Shown: positions 8,045 through 16,995, counted from the stretch's first letter. The stretch is DNA of 64,000 nucleotides from Nocardia brasiliensis ATCC 700358 (GCF_000250675.2 NC_018681.1:3596001-3660000); one strand, 5' to 3'. Notes: a model not told the origin generated them from the sequence alone. Made by a program: numbers and translations.

Positions 8045-9082
8045 GTGAGTTCGCGTAGCGTTGGGCCGATGGCGAAGAGCACAACGATCGGTGTTCGAGT
8101 TATGTTGTCGGCATTGTTGTTCGCGGTCTGCGCGGGATGTACCGCGGCGGAATCCGCCGTCGGTGACGAGCGGGTGAGCGCGACGACGGACGCCGCGTCC
8201 GCGGTTGCACCCGCGCCCGATCCCGTTGCGGTGCAGGCGAACGAACTCGGCGTCGTGCCGATCCTGATGTATCACCAGCTGTCTGCGGCGCCGGCCAGCG
8301 ACTACGACCAGACCCCGGCCAAGTTCCGGGCCGAGCTCGATCGGCTGTACCGGGAGAACTATCGGCCGGTGACCGCGTCGGCCTATGTCTCCGGTGCCAT
8401 CGACATCCCCGCAGGCACCCATCCCGTGGTCCTCACCTTCGACGATTCGACCCTGAGTCAGGTCTCGTTCACCGACAACGGGCAGCCCGCGCCCGGCACC
8501 GCGCTCGGCATCCTCGAACAGTTCCGTGCCGAGCATCCCGACTTCGCCCCTACCGCAACCTTTTATGTCAACAACGAGCCCTTCGCGAGTGACGAGCGCG
8601 CACTGTCCTGGCTCGCGGCGCACGGCTACGAGATCGGCGCCCACACCGCCGGCCACGCGAACCTCGGTCAGCTCGACGGCGCCGGTGTGCAGCGTGAGCT
8701 GGCCGAGAACGTCCGCGCGATCACGGCCGCGACACCCGGTCCGGTGCGCACCATGGCGTTGCCGCTCGGGATCTATCCGGCCGACCGCGCCCTGGCCGTC
8801 GCCGGCGACTGGGCGGGTACCCACTACGCCTTCGACTCCGTCATGCTGGTCGGCGCCGAGCCCGCTCCGTCCCCGTTCGGTTCGATCGACCGCACCGCGG
8901 TGCCGCGAATCCGTTCGGGCAGAGAGCCGGTCGCCTTCGACTCGACGTATTGGCTCGACCGGCTTGCCGAGCACCCCGACCAGCGTTACACCTCGGACGG
9001 TAACCCGATCAAGATCATTTTTCCGGCAGGCGTGTCCGGCGAGTTGAACGCACGTTGGTCAGATCGGGCGCAGTCCTACTGA
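8045..9082 (+). CDS. Polysaccharide deacetylase (carbohydrate esterase 4) lipoprotein
   Basis: 345 aa from the GTG at 8045, chosen because GGGAGA lies just upstream and because longer forms overlap the divergent gene. The N-terminus has basic residues, a hydrophobic stretch (VMLSALLFAV) and CAGC ending at Cys32, a somewhat atypical lipobox. The NodB domain shows VVLTFDDS (metal-binding Asp in TFDD, 131-134) and HTAGH (200-204). These are the metal ligands of CE4 deacetylases acting on N-acetylated polysaccharides. It ends at a hairpin terminator. Confidence 0.85.
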   Translation: MSSRSVGPMAKSTTIGVRVMLSALLFAVCAGCTAAESAVGDERVSATTDAASAVAPAPDPVAVQANELGVVPILMYHQLSAAPASDYDQTPAKFRAELDRLYRENYRPVTASAYVSGAIDIPAGTHPVVLTFDDSTLSQVSFTDNGQPAPGTALGILEQFRAEHPDFAPTATFYVNNEPFASDERALSWLAAHGYEIGAHTAGHANLGQLDGAGVQRELAENVRAITAATPGPVRTMALPLGIYPADRALAVAGDWAGTHYAFDSVMLVGAEPAPSPFGSIDRTAVPRIRSGREPVAFDSTYWLDRLAEHPDQRYTSDGNPIKIIFPAGVSGELNARWSDRAQSY

Positions 9083-9109
9083 TCGCCGCCGGGCCTGCTC
9101 GACGCGAAA

Positions 9110-9147
9110 CACCGAGGCGGCCGGGGATAATCCCTGCTGCCTCGGTG
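9110..9147. terminator. Terminator after the deacetylase and desulfurase genes
   Basis: CACCGAGGC (9110-9118) pairs with GCCTCGGTG (9139-9147); the interior can also pair as GGGA/TCCC. It lies between convergent stop codons. Confidence 0.6.
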
Positions 9148-9165
9148 CGGTCGGCGGTCGAGCGC

Positions 9166-11214
9166 TCAGCGTGAGCGGGGTGTGCGCACTGCCAATTCTT
9201 CGAGCGCGGCGACCATTCGGTCGATCTCCGCACAGGTGTTGTAGAAGGCGAACGACGGACGCACCGTCGCCTCCAGGCCGAGCCGTCGCAGGATGGGCTG
9301 AGCGCAGTGGTGCCCCGCCCGGACCGCGATGCCCTTCTCGTTCAAGGCTTTACCGACCTCGATCGGCGCATAGCCGGCCATGACGAAGGAGAGCACGCTC
9401 GCCTTCTCCGCGGCGGTGCCCACCAGCCGGACACCCGGCACCGCCGCGACCCGCGGCGTCGCGTACTCGAGCAGGCCGTGCTCGTAGCGAGCGATGGCGT
9501 CCATGCCGAGGCGCTGGACGTACTCGATCGCGGCACCGAGACCGACCGCGTCGGCGATGTTCCCGGTACCCGCCTCGAATCGCCCCGGGGGCGGCTGGAA
9601 CAGCGAACGTTCCAGGGTCACATCGCTGATCATGTTGCCCCCGCCCTGCCACGGCGGCACGTCCTGCAGTACCTCGGATTTCCCGTAGACCACGCCGATT
9701 CCGGTGGGCCCGAACACCTTGTGGCCGGAGAACACGAAGAAATCCGCGCCGATCGAGCGCACATCGATGGCGGCGTGCGGCACCGATTGCGCGCCGTCGA
9801 CGAGCGTGACCGCACCCGCGCGCTGCGCCTCGGCGACGATCTCGCGCACCGGCGTGATGGTGCCGAGCGCGTTCGAGACGTGGGTCACCGAAACGAGTTT
9901 GGTGCGATCGGAGAGCAGCCGGGTGTACTCGCCGAGCAGCAGCTCACCGTCGTCGTCGACGGGGATGACCCGCAGCTGAGCGCCGGTCTCGGCCGCCAGC
10001 AGCTGCCAGGGCACGATATTCGCGTGGTGTTCGAGATGGGAGATGACGATCTCGTCGCCCGCCCGCAGATTCTTGCGGCCCCAGGTCTGTGCGATCAGGT
10101 TGATGCCCTCGGTCGCGCCGCGGACGAAGATGATCTCCTCGGCCGAAGCCGCGCCGATGAACCGAGCCACGAGATCGCGGGCCTGCTCGTAGGCGTCGGT
10201 AGAGCGCGCCGCCAATTCGTGTGCGGCGCGGTGGATATTGGAGTTCTCGTGTTCGTAGAAGTGCGCGATGCGCTCGATCACCGCCCGCGGCTTCTGCGTG
10301 GTCGCGGCGTTGTCGAACCAGACCAGCGGATGGCCGTTCACCCGCTCCCGCAGGATCGGGAAATCGTTGCGCACCGCGTGCACGTCGAACGGAGGGTGCG
10401 CGGCGGGGAAACGGTTCGGCGCGATACCGCTCGCGACCGGCGCCGCCGCAGGGGGCTCCAGGAAATAGAAGCTCGGCGCCGTCGACGGTTGCTGCGGGGC
10501 CTCGGGAAAACGCTGTGGAGACAGCACTTCCCGTAGCGAGGGCAGCGCGGTGAGAAACGGATCGCTGTGGATGGCCGCGGGGTCCACGGCCGGACTCGAT
10601 GACCGCCCGGCGGCGTCCGCCATCGGGACGTCGCTGCCCCAGGTCGGCACATACGGGTCGGGGGTGGCGCCACCGGGCGGTGCGGCGCCGGCCGATCTCG
10701 GTGTCGCCGCGGACGCCGCGCCCGGTACGGAGGGTTCCGGAGTGCGACCGCCCGGCGGTGCGCTACTCGAAACCCCCTGCGCCGTCTCCGATGTCGAAAC
10801 GGACGCGACATCTCCACCGGCGGGAGGGCTCGACGGCACTTCGACGCCGGACACGCCGGGGACATAGGTACCCGGCGCCTCACGTCCGGTGCCGGTCACG
10901 CCCGACGCACTCGCCGGCGCCATCGGCGGATGCGCGCCCGGGTGTGGGGCACCCGAAAACCCAGGTGCGCCCATAGAAGTCGCCGTCGGCACCGGTGACG
11001 GCGCGGGCGCATTCGGCGGCGACGTCGGCAAATCCGGCTGTGCCACGCTCACGCCCGCCGGTGCGGCGGGCATGCCCGCCGACCCCGACGGCAGCGCCGA
11101 GAAGAATTCGCCGGCAAGACGATTCAGCGTCGCCTCGTCCGGCAGCAGCCACCCGGCACCACCGTCGTCCGCTGGGCGCGAGACGTCAGCTCCGGTAGGT
11201 CGGTGCGTAGTCAT
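9166..11214 (-). CDS. SufS-type cysteine desulfurase, encapsulin cargo with long N-terminal extension
   Basis: A 682-aa PLP enzyme. The last ~400 residues are a group II cysteine desulfurase: WFDNAATTQKP, SHLEHHANIVPW, PLP lysine K499 in FSGHKVFGP and active-site C637 in RAGHHCAQP. It should release sulfur from L-cysteine as alanine and persulfide. The first ~270 residues are Pro/Ala/Gly-rich and low-complexity, with one ordered-looking segment at the start (LLPDEATLNRLAGEFFSAL). Desulfurases with such extensions are the cargo of family 2A encapsulins, loaded through the extension. The start codon overlaps the shell gene by 29 nt, so shell and cargo are translationally coupled. No cysE or rhodanese gene is adjacent. 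Confidence 0.92.
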   Translation of the reverse strand: MTTHRPTGADVSRPADDGGAGWLLPDEATLNRLAGEFFSALPSGSAGMPAAPAGVSVAQPDLPTSPPNAPAPSPVPTATSMGAPGFSGAPHPGAHPPMAPASASGVTGTGREAPGTYVPGVSGVEVPSSPPAGGDVASVSTSETAQGVSSSAPPGGRTPEPSVPGAASAATPRSAGAAPPGGATPDPYVPTWGSDVPMADAAGRSSSPAVDPAAIHSDPFLTALPSLREVLSPQRFPEAPQQPSTAPSFYFLEPPAAAPVASGIAPNRFPAAHPPFDVHAVRNDFPILRERVNGHPLVWFDNAATTQKPRAVIERIAHFYEHENSNIHRAAHELAARSTDAYEQARDLVARFIGAASAEEIIFVRGATEGINLIAQTWGRKNLRAGDEIVISHLEHHANIVPWQLLAAETGAQLRVIPVDDDGELLLGEYTRLLSDRTKLVSVTHVSNALGTITPVREIVAEAQRAGAVTLVDGAQSVPHAAIDVRSIGADFFVFSGHKVFGPTGIGVVYGKSEVLQDVPPWQGGGNMISDVTLERSLFQPPPGRFEAGTGNIADAVGLGAAIEYVQRLGMDAIARYEHGLLEYATPRVAAVPGVRLVGTAAEKASVLSFVMAGYAPIEVGKALNEKGIAVRAGHHCAQPILRRLGLEATVRPSFAFYNTCAEIDRMVAALEELAVRTPRSR

Positions 11215-12118
11215 GGAACTTGCCCACCTCGGCTCCGTCGAGCACTGCCACCGCGTCGTCGGTCAGGATGGCCAACGAGCAGTACAGCGACACCAGATAC
11301 GACGCGATCGCGCTGCGATCGATACCCATGAACTTCACCGAAAGCCCCGGCCCCTGTTCGCCCGCCAGCCCCGGCTGGTACAGGCCGACGACGCCCTGGC
11401 GCGCCTCGCCGGTGCGGATCAGCAGGAACTTGGTCTTACCGCGTTCCACCGGAACCTTGTCCGACGGAATGATCGGGATCCCGCGCCAGGTCAGGAACTG
11501 GGAGCCGAACATGCTCACCGTCGGCGGCGGCACACCGCGCCGGGTGCATTCCCGTCCGAACGCGGCGATGCCCTGCGGGTGGGTCAAGAAGAAGCCGGGC
11601 TCCTTCCAGACCCTGGTGATCAGATTGTCGAGGTCGTCGGGCGTCGGCGGGCCCGCGATCGTCGAGAGCCGTTGCTTCTTGGCGGTATTGGCGATCAAGC
11701 CGTAGTCCGGGCTGTTGATCAGCTCGCCCTCTTGGTGTTCCTTGATCGCTTCGATGGTCAAGCGCAACTGTTGAGCTATCTGATCGTGCGGGCTCGAATA
11801 CAGATCGGAGACGCGCGTGTGCACATCGAGGATGGTGTGCACGGCCTTGAGCCGATACTCGCGCGGGTCCCGCTCGTAGTCGATGAAGGTCTCCGGCAGC
11901 GGAGACTCGTCGAAGTTGTCGCACTGAATATCGACGGTCTGTTCGTGCGTAACCCGGTTACGTCGGTAGATACCGGCTTCGACGGGTACCCAGTTCAGCA
12001 GATGGACCAACCACCGAGGAGTGATCGACTCCATCTGTGGCACGGTCTTCGTGGCGTTCGCCAGTGTCCGGGCCGCTTCATCGCCCAACGCCACCGGCTG
12101 TGGAACAGCTTTAGTCAT
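11186..12118 (-). CDS. Family 2A encapsulin shell protein
   Basis: A 310-aa protein resembling the SrpI / mycobacterial major membrane protein I family: an N-terminal arm (ALGDEAARTLANATKT), ITPRWLVHLLNWVPVEAGIYRRN, and a C-terminal segment with SVKFMGIDRSAIASYLVSLYCSLAILTDDA. Despite the old 'membrane protein' name, these proteins have the HK97 phage-capsid fold and assemble into hollow icosahedral shells. The start follows AAGGTGG. It is first in a two-gene operon with the cysteine desulfurase cargo. The compartment would be cytosolic and linked to sulfur storage or redox stress; the function is from the family, not this sequence. Confidence 0.92.
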   Translation of the reverse strand: MTKAVPQPVALGDEAARTLANATKTVPQMESITPRWLVHLLNWVPVEAGIYRRNRVTHEQTVDIQCDNFDESPLPETFIDYERDPREYRLKAVHTILDVHTRVSDLYSSPHDQIAQQLRLTIEAIKEHQEGELINSPDYGLIANTAKKQRLSTIAGPPTPDDLDNLITRVWKEPGFFLTHPQGIAAFGRECTRRGVPPPTVSMFGSQFLTWRGIPIIPSDKVPVERGKTKFLLIRTGEARQGVVGLYQPGLAGEQGPGLSVKFMGIDRSAIASYLVSLYCSLAILTDDAVAVLDGAEVGKFHDYAPTYRS

Positions 12119-12240
12119 CGAACCACCTTGGGATCGGCAAATCCACCGTTACCAGCCCGCTCATGCTAGACCCTGCCGCGCCGGTTGCCCGGATAGACCC
12201 TATTCGCCGCCTCGCTCCGCGCGCCGCGGTCGGCGCTCGC

Positions 12241-12960
12241 TCAGCGGCTCGTGCGCTCGCCGCCGTTGACCGCCAGCACCTGACCGGTCAGCTGACGTGC
12301 GCCCGGCGAAGCGAGATAGGTTGCCGCGGAGGCGATGTCATCGGGGAGGCCGGCCCGCCCGGTGTGCGTGGCGGCGATGAGCGCATCGCGGCGCTGCTCG
12401 GTCAGCCGGTCGCGGAAGAATTCGGTGTCGGCGATGTAGCCGGGGGCGATGACGTTCGCGGTGACGCCCCGAGGGCCGAGCTCGGCGGACAGCTGCATGT
12501 TCCACGAGGCGAGACCGGCCTTGGCCGCGCCGTATGCGCCCGCCCCCTTGTCGGCCGCGATGGACCCGATGTTGATCACGGTCCCGCCCGCGGCCAGCCG
12601 GTCGCGCAGTGCCGTGGTCATCAGCACCGCGCTGATCAGGTTCGCGTCCAGGTTCGCGCGCCAGGCGGCGGCCACGGCGGCCAGGTCGGTGGGGGAGTCC
12701 TGGTCGAAGTCGGTGTTGCCGCCCGCGTTGTTCACCAAGACGTCGATCCGGTCGGGCAGCGCGCTGAGCAACGCCTCGATCTGTGCGGGATCGGTGGCAT
12801 CGCAGACCTGGTCGGTGACGCCGAGTTCGGTGGCGGTCGCGCGTAGCGCCTCGGCGCGGCGTCCGGTGATCACCACGGCGTCGCCCGCGGCCACGAAAGC
12901 CGCGGCGATCGCCCGGCCGATTCCGGTCGCGCCGCCGGTCACCACAATGTTGCGTGGCAT
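12241..12960 (-). CDS. SDR family oxidoreductase
   Basis: A 239-aa classical SDR: TGGATGIGRAIA cofactor motif near residue 8, NNAGG, then INIGS and YGAAKAG supplying the catalytic Ser, Tyr and Lys, and the VNGGE C-terminal signature. The Arg pair in ITGRRAE suggests NADP(H). It diverges from a MarR gene, with two palindromic operators in the 77-bp gap, so its expression is very probably MarR-controlled. The substrate is unknown. Confidence 0.88.
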   Translation of the reverse strand: MPRNIVVTGGATGIGRAIAAAFVAAGDAVVITGRRAEALRATATELGVTDQVCDATDPAQIEALLSALPDRIDVLVNNAGGNTDFDQDSPTDLAAVAAAWRANLDANLISAVLMTTALRDRLAAGGTVINIGSIAADKGAGAYGAAKAGLASWNMQLSAELGPRGVTANVIAPGYIADTEFFRDRLTEQRRDALIAATHTGRAGLPDDIASAATYLASPGARQLTGQVLAVNGGERTSR

Positions 12961-12982
12961 GTCTACCTCTCGAATCGGGTAC

Positions 12983-12996
12983 GTTTAGATCTAAAC
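12983..12996. promoter_or_regulatory. MarR operator, copy 1
   Basis: GTTTAGATCTAAAC is a perfect 14-bp palindrome in the SDR/marR divergent region. A second copy starts exactly 24 bp further on. Confidence 0.75.
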
Positions 12997-13006
12997 AGTA
13001 GCTCTC

Positions 13007-13020
13007 GTTTAGGGCTAAAC
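13007..13020. promoter_or_regulatory. MarR operator, copy 2
   Basis: GTTTAGGGCTAAAC has the same GTTTAG/CTAAAC half-sites as copy 1 and ends 17 bp before the MarR start codon, so binding would block both promoters. Confidence 0.75.
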
Positions 13021-13037
13021 GCAACCAGGAGGTGCGC

Positions 13038-13577
13038 ATGGATCCCGACGATCCGGTCGACGCGATCGCATTGGCGTGGCAGCGGGAGCGGCCGGGTACT
13101 CCGGTCGACGGCATCGGGGTGGTGACCCGAATCTGGCAGCTGGCCAAGACATTCGGCGACGATCGCCGCCGGGTGCTGGCCGCCGAGGGAGTCGACACGG
13201 CCACCCTCGACCTGCTCAGCGTGCTGCGCCGCAGCGGCAGGCCGTATCGGCTGACCACCCGGCAGCTCAAGGAGCAGACGATGCTCACCGCGGGCGCGAT
13301 CTCACAGCGCGTCGCGCGGGCCGAAGCCGAAGGCCTGGTTTTCCGCGCGTCGCTCGACGACGGCTCGCGCGGGGTGGTCGTCGAATTGACCGGCGCCGGA
13401 CACGCTTTGGTCGAACGGCTGGTCGATCAGGTGCTCGGCCGGGAGTCGGAACTGCTCGCCGGCCTCACCCGCACCCAGCAGTCCGACCTGACCGAGTTGC
13501 TGCGTCTGCTGCACCAGGATCTGATGACCCGCCTCGGTACCCACAAGATCACCCAGGTCGGCGGACCCGACGTTTGA
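13038..13577 (+). CDS. MarR family transcriptional regulator
   Basis: 179 aa from the ATG at 13038, which follows AGGAGG (13027-13032). The winged helix-turn-helix is visible as LTTRQLKEQTMLTAGAISQRVARAEAEGLVFRASLDDGSRGVVVELT, preceded and followed by dimerisation helices. The DDGSRG loop is the wing. It probably autoregulates and represses the divergent SDR through the twin GTTTAG-N2-CTAAAC boxes. The ligand is unknown. Confidence 0.88.
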   Translation: MDPDDPVDAIALAWQRERPGTPVDGIGVVTRIWQLAKTFGDDRRRVLAAEGVDTATLDLLSVLRRSGRPYRLTTRQLKEQTMLTAGAISQRVARAEAEGLVFRASLDDGSRGVVVELTGAGHALVERLVDQVLGRESELLAGLTRTQQSDLTELLRLLHQDLMTRLGTHKITQVGGPDV

Positions 13578-13638
13578 GCGTTCCGTTGAAAGCGTCATAG
13601 CTGCATCATGATTCGCGTATCTCGGCGACGCCGGTGAC

Positions 13639-15144
13639 TCAGCGCAGCGCGAGCGCCAGGAAGAAGTCGACGCGGTCTTCCAGACGGGACAGATCGCGCC
13701 CGGTGAGTTCTTCGATGCGCTGGATGCGGTAGCGCAGAGTGTTCACGTGCACGTGCAGGAGGTCGGCGCATTTGGTCCACGAACCCGACACCTCGAGGAA
13801 CGTCTCCAGCGTGTGCACGAGGTCGGCGCGATTGTCCTGGTCGTAGGTGGTGAGGGGATCGAGCAGGCGCAGCCGGAACATGCGGCGGACCTCGTCGGGG
13901 ACCGAGGCGAGCAACAGCATGTGGGTGGCCAGCTCGTCGTGGCCTACAACGCTGGCCGGTTGCGAGCGGCCCGCGGCCATCCGGCGCGCGTAGCGCGCCT
14001 CCTCCACCGCGCCGCGCAGACCCTCGCCGTCGACCACGCCGCTGACGCCGATGGATAGCCTGCTGCCGCCCAGCCCCGGCTCCAGAGCCGTGACCGCGCG
14101 GTTGATCTCGTCGATGACCGGGCTGTCCGGTCCGGCGGGGATGAGCGCGATCGCCTCGCCGTCCACCACACCCGCGGCAGGCCTTCTGCCGTAAAGGATT
14201 TCGCGCAACAAGACGCGTAATTCGCCGGGGCGCAAGGTGTCATCGGCGGCCGCGGCGACGGCGATATAGGTCTCCGCCGGGCCGAGCCCGGTGAGTTCGA
14301 GGCGGGAGATGATCTCCGCGGGCTTGGCGTCGGAGACGATCAGCTCGATCAGTTCCTGGGCGAGTCGCCCCTCGGCGCTCTGCCGGTCGTCTTGGCGGGC
14401 GCGTTCCAGCGAGACGACCGCGGCCAGCTCACCGGCCAGCGCGCGACGCTCCTCCGGCCACTCGGTGTAGTCGCCCTCGAACACGAGGAACCAGTCGGCC
14501 GCCCGCGACGTGCGGTGCTCGTCCACCGCGAACAGGGAAAACCGGCCGCTCTCCGGCCGGAACGCCGACGGCAGGCGGCGAGCACTGAGGAACGCGGTGG
14601 TCACCTCGGCCGGTGGCGCGGTCGCGGGGCCCGCCACCGCCCGGCCGGTCGAGGAGATCACCCAGCAGCGCATGCCCAGATCGCGTTCGATCAACTCGAG
14701 CACCGAGCCGAGCCCGGCGCCCGAGACGAGCTGGCGATGCCGGTCCAGGATCGCGGTCAGGTCCGCGGCGCGCCCGGTCGACAGATTGCGCGTGATCTGC
14801 TCGGTGACCTGGGCGAACGCAATGTTCTCCGGGACCCGGAAGAGCGGGATCCGATGCTTGCGGCAAGCCTCGACCACATCCGGGGGCGCACCGCCGTAGC
14901 GGGCGTCGCCCGCGGCCAGCCCGGCCACGCCCGCCTGCGCGAGCGCGCGGACGAACACCTCGCTGTCGGCCGGGTCGTGGCGCCACTGCATGCCGGTGAG
15001 GACGAGTTCCCCACCGGACAGGTAGCGACCGGGGTCGAGCATGTCGGTGGTCACCACCCAGCGGACGAACCGGTCCAGTTCGTCTTCGCCGGTGACGAGC
15101 TCGAGCCCGAGGTCCGCCATGGTCAGCAGGGATCTGAGGCGCAC
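13639..15144 (-). CDS. PucR family transcriptional regulator of purine catabolism
   Basis: 501 aa from the GTG at 15144 (MRLRSLLTMADLGLELVTG), which matches how PucR proteins begin; an upstream start would add 26 unrelated residues. The N-terminal PucR sensor domain (about 1-130) contains GELVLTG, GVAGLAAG and IPLFRVPE. A GGDEF-like central region and a C-terminal HTH_30 domain (GSWTKCADLLHVHVNTLRYRIQRIEELTGRDL) follow. It diverges from uraD and the whole purine operon, which fits a local activator or repressor responding to a purine or allantoin intermediate. The 160-bp gap holds several inverted repeats. Confidence 0.85.
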   Translation of the reverse strand: MRLRSLLTMADLGLELVTGEDELDRFVRWVVTTDMLDPGRYLSGGELVLTGMQWRHDPADSEVFVRALAQAGVAGLAAGDARYGGAPPDVVEACRKHRIPLFRVPENIAFAQVTEQITRNLSTGRAADLTAILDRHRQLVSGAGLGSVLELIERDLGMRCWVISSTGRAVAGPATAPPAEVTTAFLSARRLPSAFRPESGRFSLFAVDEHRTSRAADWFLVFEGDYTEWPEERRALAGELAAVVSLERARQDDRQSAEGRLAQELIELIVSDAKPAEIISRLELTGLGPAETYIAVAAAADDTLRPGELRVLLREILYGRRPAAGVVDGEAIALIPAGPDSPVIDEINRAVTALEPGLGGSRLSIGVSGVVDGEGLRGAVEEARYARRMAAGRSQPASVVGHDELATHMLLLASVPDEVRRMFRLRLLDPLTTYDQDNRADLVHTLETFLEVSGSWTKCADLLHVHVNTLRYRIQRIEELTGRDLSRLEDRVDFFLALALR

Positions 15145-15172
15145 GGTGCGAAGGCTAACAGTCAACCCCCTG

Positions 15173-15227
15173 GTGAATGCCCTTGGACATTCACACAAAG
15201 ACTCCGGTGTGAACTGGCGCACAGTTC
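15173..15227. promoter_or_regulatory. Nested inverted repeats in the pucR-uraD intergenic region
   Basis: Three overlapping perfect repeats are packed here: GTGAATG-N8-CATTCAC (15173-15194), TTCACAC-N10-GTGTGAA (15190-15213) and GAACTG-N5-CAGTTC (15211-15227). They lie between the divergent starts and are candidate PucR sites. Confidence 0.5.
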
Positions 15228-15306
15228 AGATTTCTCGTTTCTGTCTGCGGCGTTCTCCGGCGGGTGTACTTGCGGAACAGATCGGCAACCCCCTACAGGA
15301 GGTCAG

Positions 15307-15819
15307 ATGGCAGGCGACATCGGATGGCTCAACTCGTTGCCACCGGACCGGGTCGAACAGGAACTGCTGACCTGCTGTGCGTCCCGGCAGTGGGCGCAGA
15401 AGGTCGCGGCGGCCCGGCCTTACGCCGACACCGCGAGCCTCGTCGCCGCGGCCGTCGCCACGGTGTGCGAGCTGAGTTGGCCGGATGTCGAGGAGGCGCT
15501 CGCGGCGCATCCGCGCATCGGTGACCGTGCGAAGGCCGAACTGTCCGAGCGGGAGGCGAGCTGGTCGCGCGGGGAACAGTCCGGCGCCGCGACCGGCGAC
15601 GCCGCCGTGCGGGCCGAACTCGCCGCGGGCAATCTCGCCTACGAAGTGCGCTTCGGTCACGTCTTCCTGATCCGTGCCACCGGCCGCACCGCCACCGAAA
15701 TCCTCGCCGAATTGCGGCTGCGCCTGGCCAATTCGGAGCTCGACGAGCGGATCAAGGTACAGAGCGAGCTCGCCGACATCACTCGGCTGCGGGTGCGAAA
15801 GCTGCTGGGGGAGCAGTGA
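15307..15819 (+). CDS. uraD: OHCU decarboxylase
   Basis: 170 aa; the ATG follows ACAGGAGGTCAG. The protein carries OHCU-decarboxylase signatures: LTCCASRQWAQKVAAARPY, AAHPRIGDR (His-Pro-Arg-Ile-Gly) and YEVRFGHVFLIRATGRTATEIL. It converts 2-oxo-4-hydroxy-4-carboxy-5-ureidoimidazoline to S-allantoin, the last step of urate oxidation. It is first in the purine operon and overlaps uraH by 4 nt. Confidence 0.93.
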   Translation: MAGDIGWLNSLPPDRVEQELLTCCASRQWAQKVAAARPYADTASLVAAAVATVCELSWPDVEEALAAHPRIGDRAKAELSEREASWSRGEQSGAATGDAAVRAELAAGNLAYEVRFGHVFLIRATGRTATEILAELRLRLANSELDERIKVQSELADITRLRVRKLLGEQ

Positions 15820-16115
15820 GTCTGTCCACGCACGTGCTCAACGCGGTTACCGGCCGCCCCGCCGCGGGGATGCTGATCCGGCTCTCGGACGCGGCCGGCA
15901 CGGTGCTGGCCGAACGGCGCACCGACGACGACGGCCGCGTCAAGGATCTGCCCGCACCTGGAACCGGTACGCACCGGCTGACTTTCGAGACGGGCGAGAT
16001 CAGCCCGTTCTACCCCACGGTCGCGATCGACTTCACCGTCGCCGACCCGGCAGCGCACTACCACGTGCCGTTGCTGCTCAGTCCGTATTCCTACTCCACT
16101 TATCGAGGTAGCTGA
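15816..16115 (+). CDS. uraH: 5-hydroxyisourate hydrolase
   Basis: 99 aa, of the transthyretin-related family. The N-terminal LSTHVLNAVTGRPAAGM and the C-terminal YRGS tetrapeptide are the diagnostic motifs, with active-site His5, an Arg in the RTDDDGR stretch and the terminal Tyr-Arg-Gly-Ser. It hydrolyses 5-hydroxyisourate made by uricase. The GTG start overlaps the uraD stop (GTGA), and uricase follows after 4 nt. Confidence 0.95.
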   Translation: MSLSTHVLNAVTGRPAAGMLIRLSDAAGTVLAERRTDDDGRVKDLPAPGTGTHRLTFETGEISPFYPTVAIDFTVADPAAHYHVPLLLSPYSYSTYRGS

Positions 16116-16119
16116 AACA

Positions 16120-16995
16120 ATGTCGATCAAGCTCGGGCCGAACCGATACGGCAAGGCGGAGACCCACGTCGTCGGCGTGACGAAAAACGGTGGCGTGCAC
16201 GAGATCCGCGATCTCAATGTCGGTGTGGCGCTCTCCGGCGACATGGACGATGTGCACCTCACCGGCGACAACGGCGCGGTCCTGCCGACGGACACGCAGA
16301 AGAACACCGTCTTCGCCTTCGCCAAGGAGCACGGGATCACCTCGCCCGAGGCGTTCGGTGTTCTGCTGGCACAGCATTTCGTCGGCTCGCAGCCGACCAT
16401 CCACCACGCGCGGGTCAGCGTCGAGGAACACGCCTGGGAGCGGATCGTGCTGAATCCCGGCGACGATCAGCACTCGTTCGTCCGCTCGGGTCAGGAGACC
16501 CGCATCGCACGGGTGCACCACGACGGCGAAAAGACCTGGGTGGTAGCGGGTTTGCAGGGCCTGGTGGTACTGAACTCCACCGGCTCGGAGTTCCACGGCT
16601 ATATCAAGGACAAGTACACGACCCTGCAGGAAGCCTACGACCGCATCCTGGCCACCGAGGTCAACGCGGAGTGGCGTTTCATCGCCGAGCCGAGCGACTG
16701 GGACAAGACTTACCGCGAGGCGCGCGGCGCCCTGCTGGCGGCGTTCGCCGAGACCTACAGCTACTCGTTGCAGCAGACGCTGTACGCGATGGGCGAGCGG
16801 GTGCTCGCCGCCTGCCCGGAGATCGGCGAGGTACGGCTGTCGCTGCCGAACAAACATCACTTCGTGGTCGACCTGTCCGCATTCGGCCTGACCAACGACA
16901 ACGAGGTGTTCTACGCCGCCGACCGCCCCTACGGCCTGATCGAGGGCACGGTCCTGCGCGAGGACGCGCCGTCCGCCGGCCCGGCGTGGGAGTGA
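16120..16995 (+). CDS. uox: Urate oxidase (uricase)
   Basis: 291 aa, the normal length of cofactor-free uricase. Recognisable motifs are NRYGKAETHVV near the N-terminus (Lys of the catalytic diad), LPTDTQKNTVFAFAKEHG (catalytic Thr), and HHARVSVEEHAWERI. The C-terminal half repeats the tunnelling fold with LPNKHHFVVDLSAFGL. It oxidises urate with O2 to 5-hydroxyisourate and H2O2. The order uraD-uraH-uox places the three urate-to-allantoin enzymes together. Confidence 0.95.
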   Translation: MSIKLGPNRYGKAETHVVGVTKNGGVHEIRDLNVGVALSGDMDDVHLTGDNGAVLPTDTQKNTVFAFAKEHGITSPEAFGVLLAQHFVGSQPTIHHARVSVEEHAWERIVLNPGDDQHSFVRSGQETRIARVHHDGEKTWVVAGLQGLVVLNSTGSEFHGYIKDKYTTLQEAYDRILATEVNAEWRFIAEPSDWDKTYREARGALLAAFAETYSYSLQQTLYAMGERVLAACPEIGEVRLSLPNKHHFVVDLSAFGLTNDNEVFYAADRPYGLIEGTVLREDAPSAGPAWE

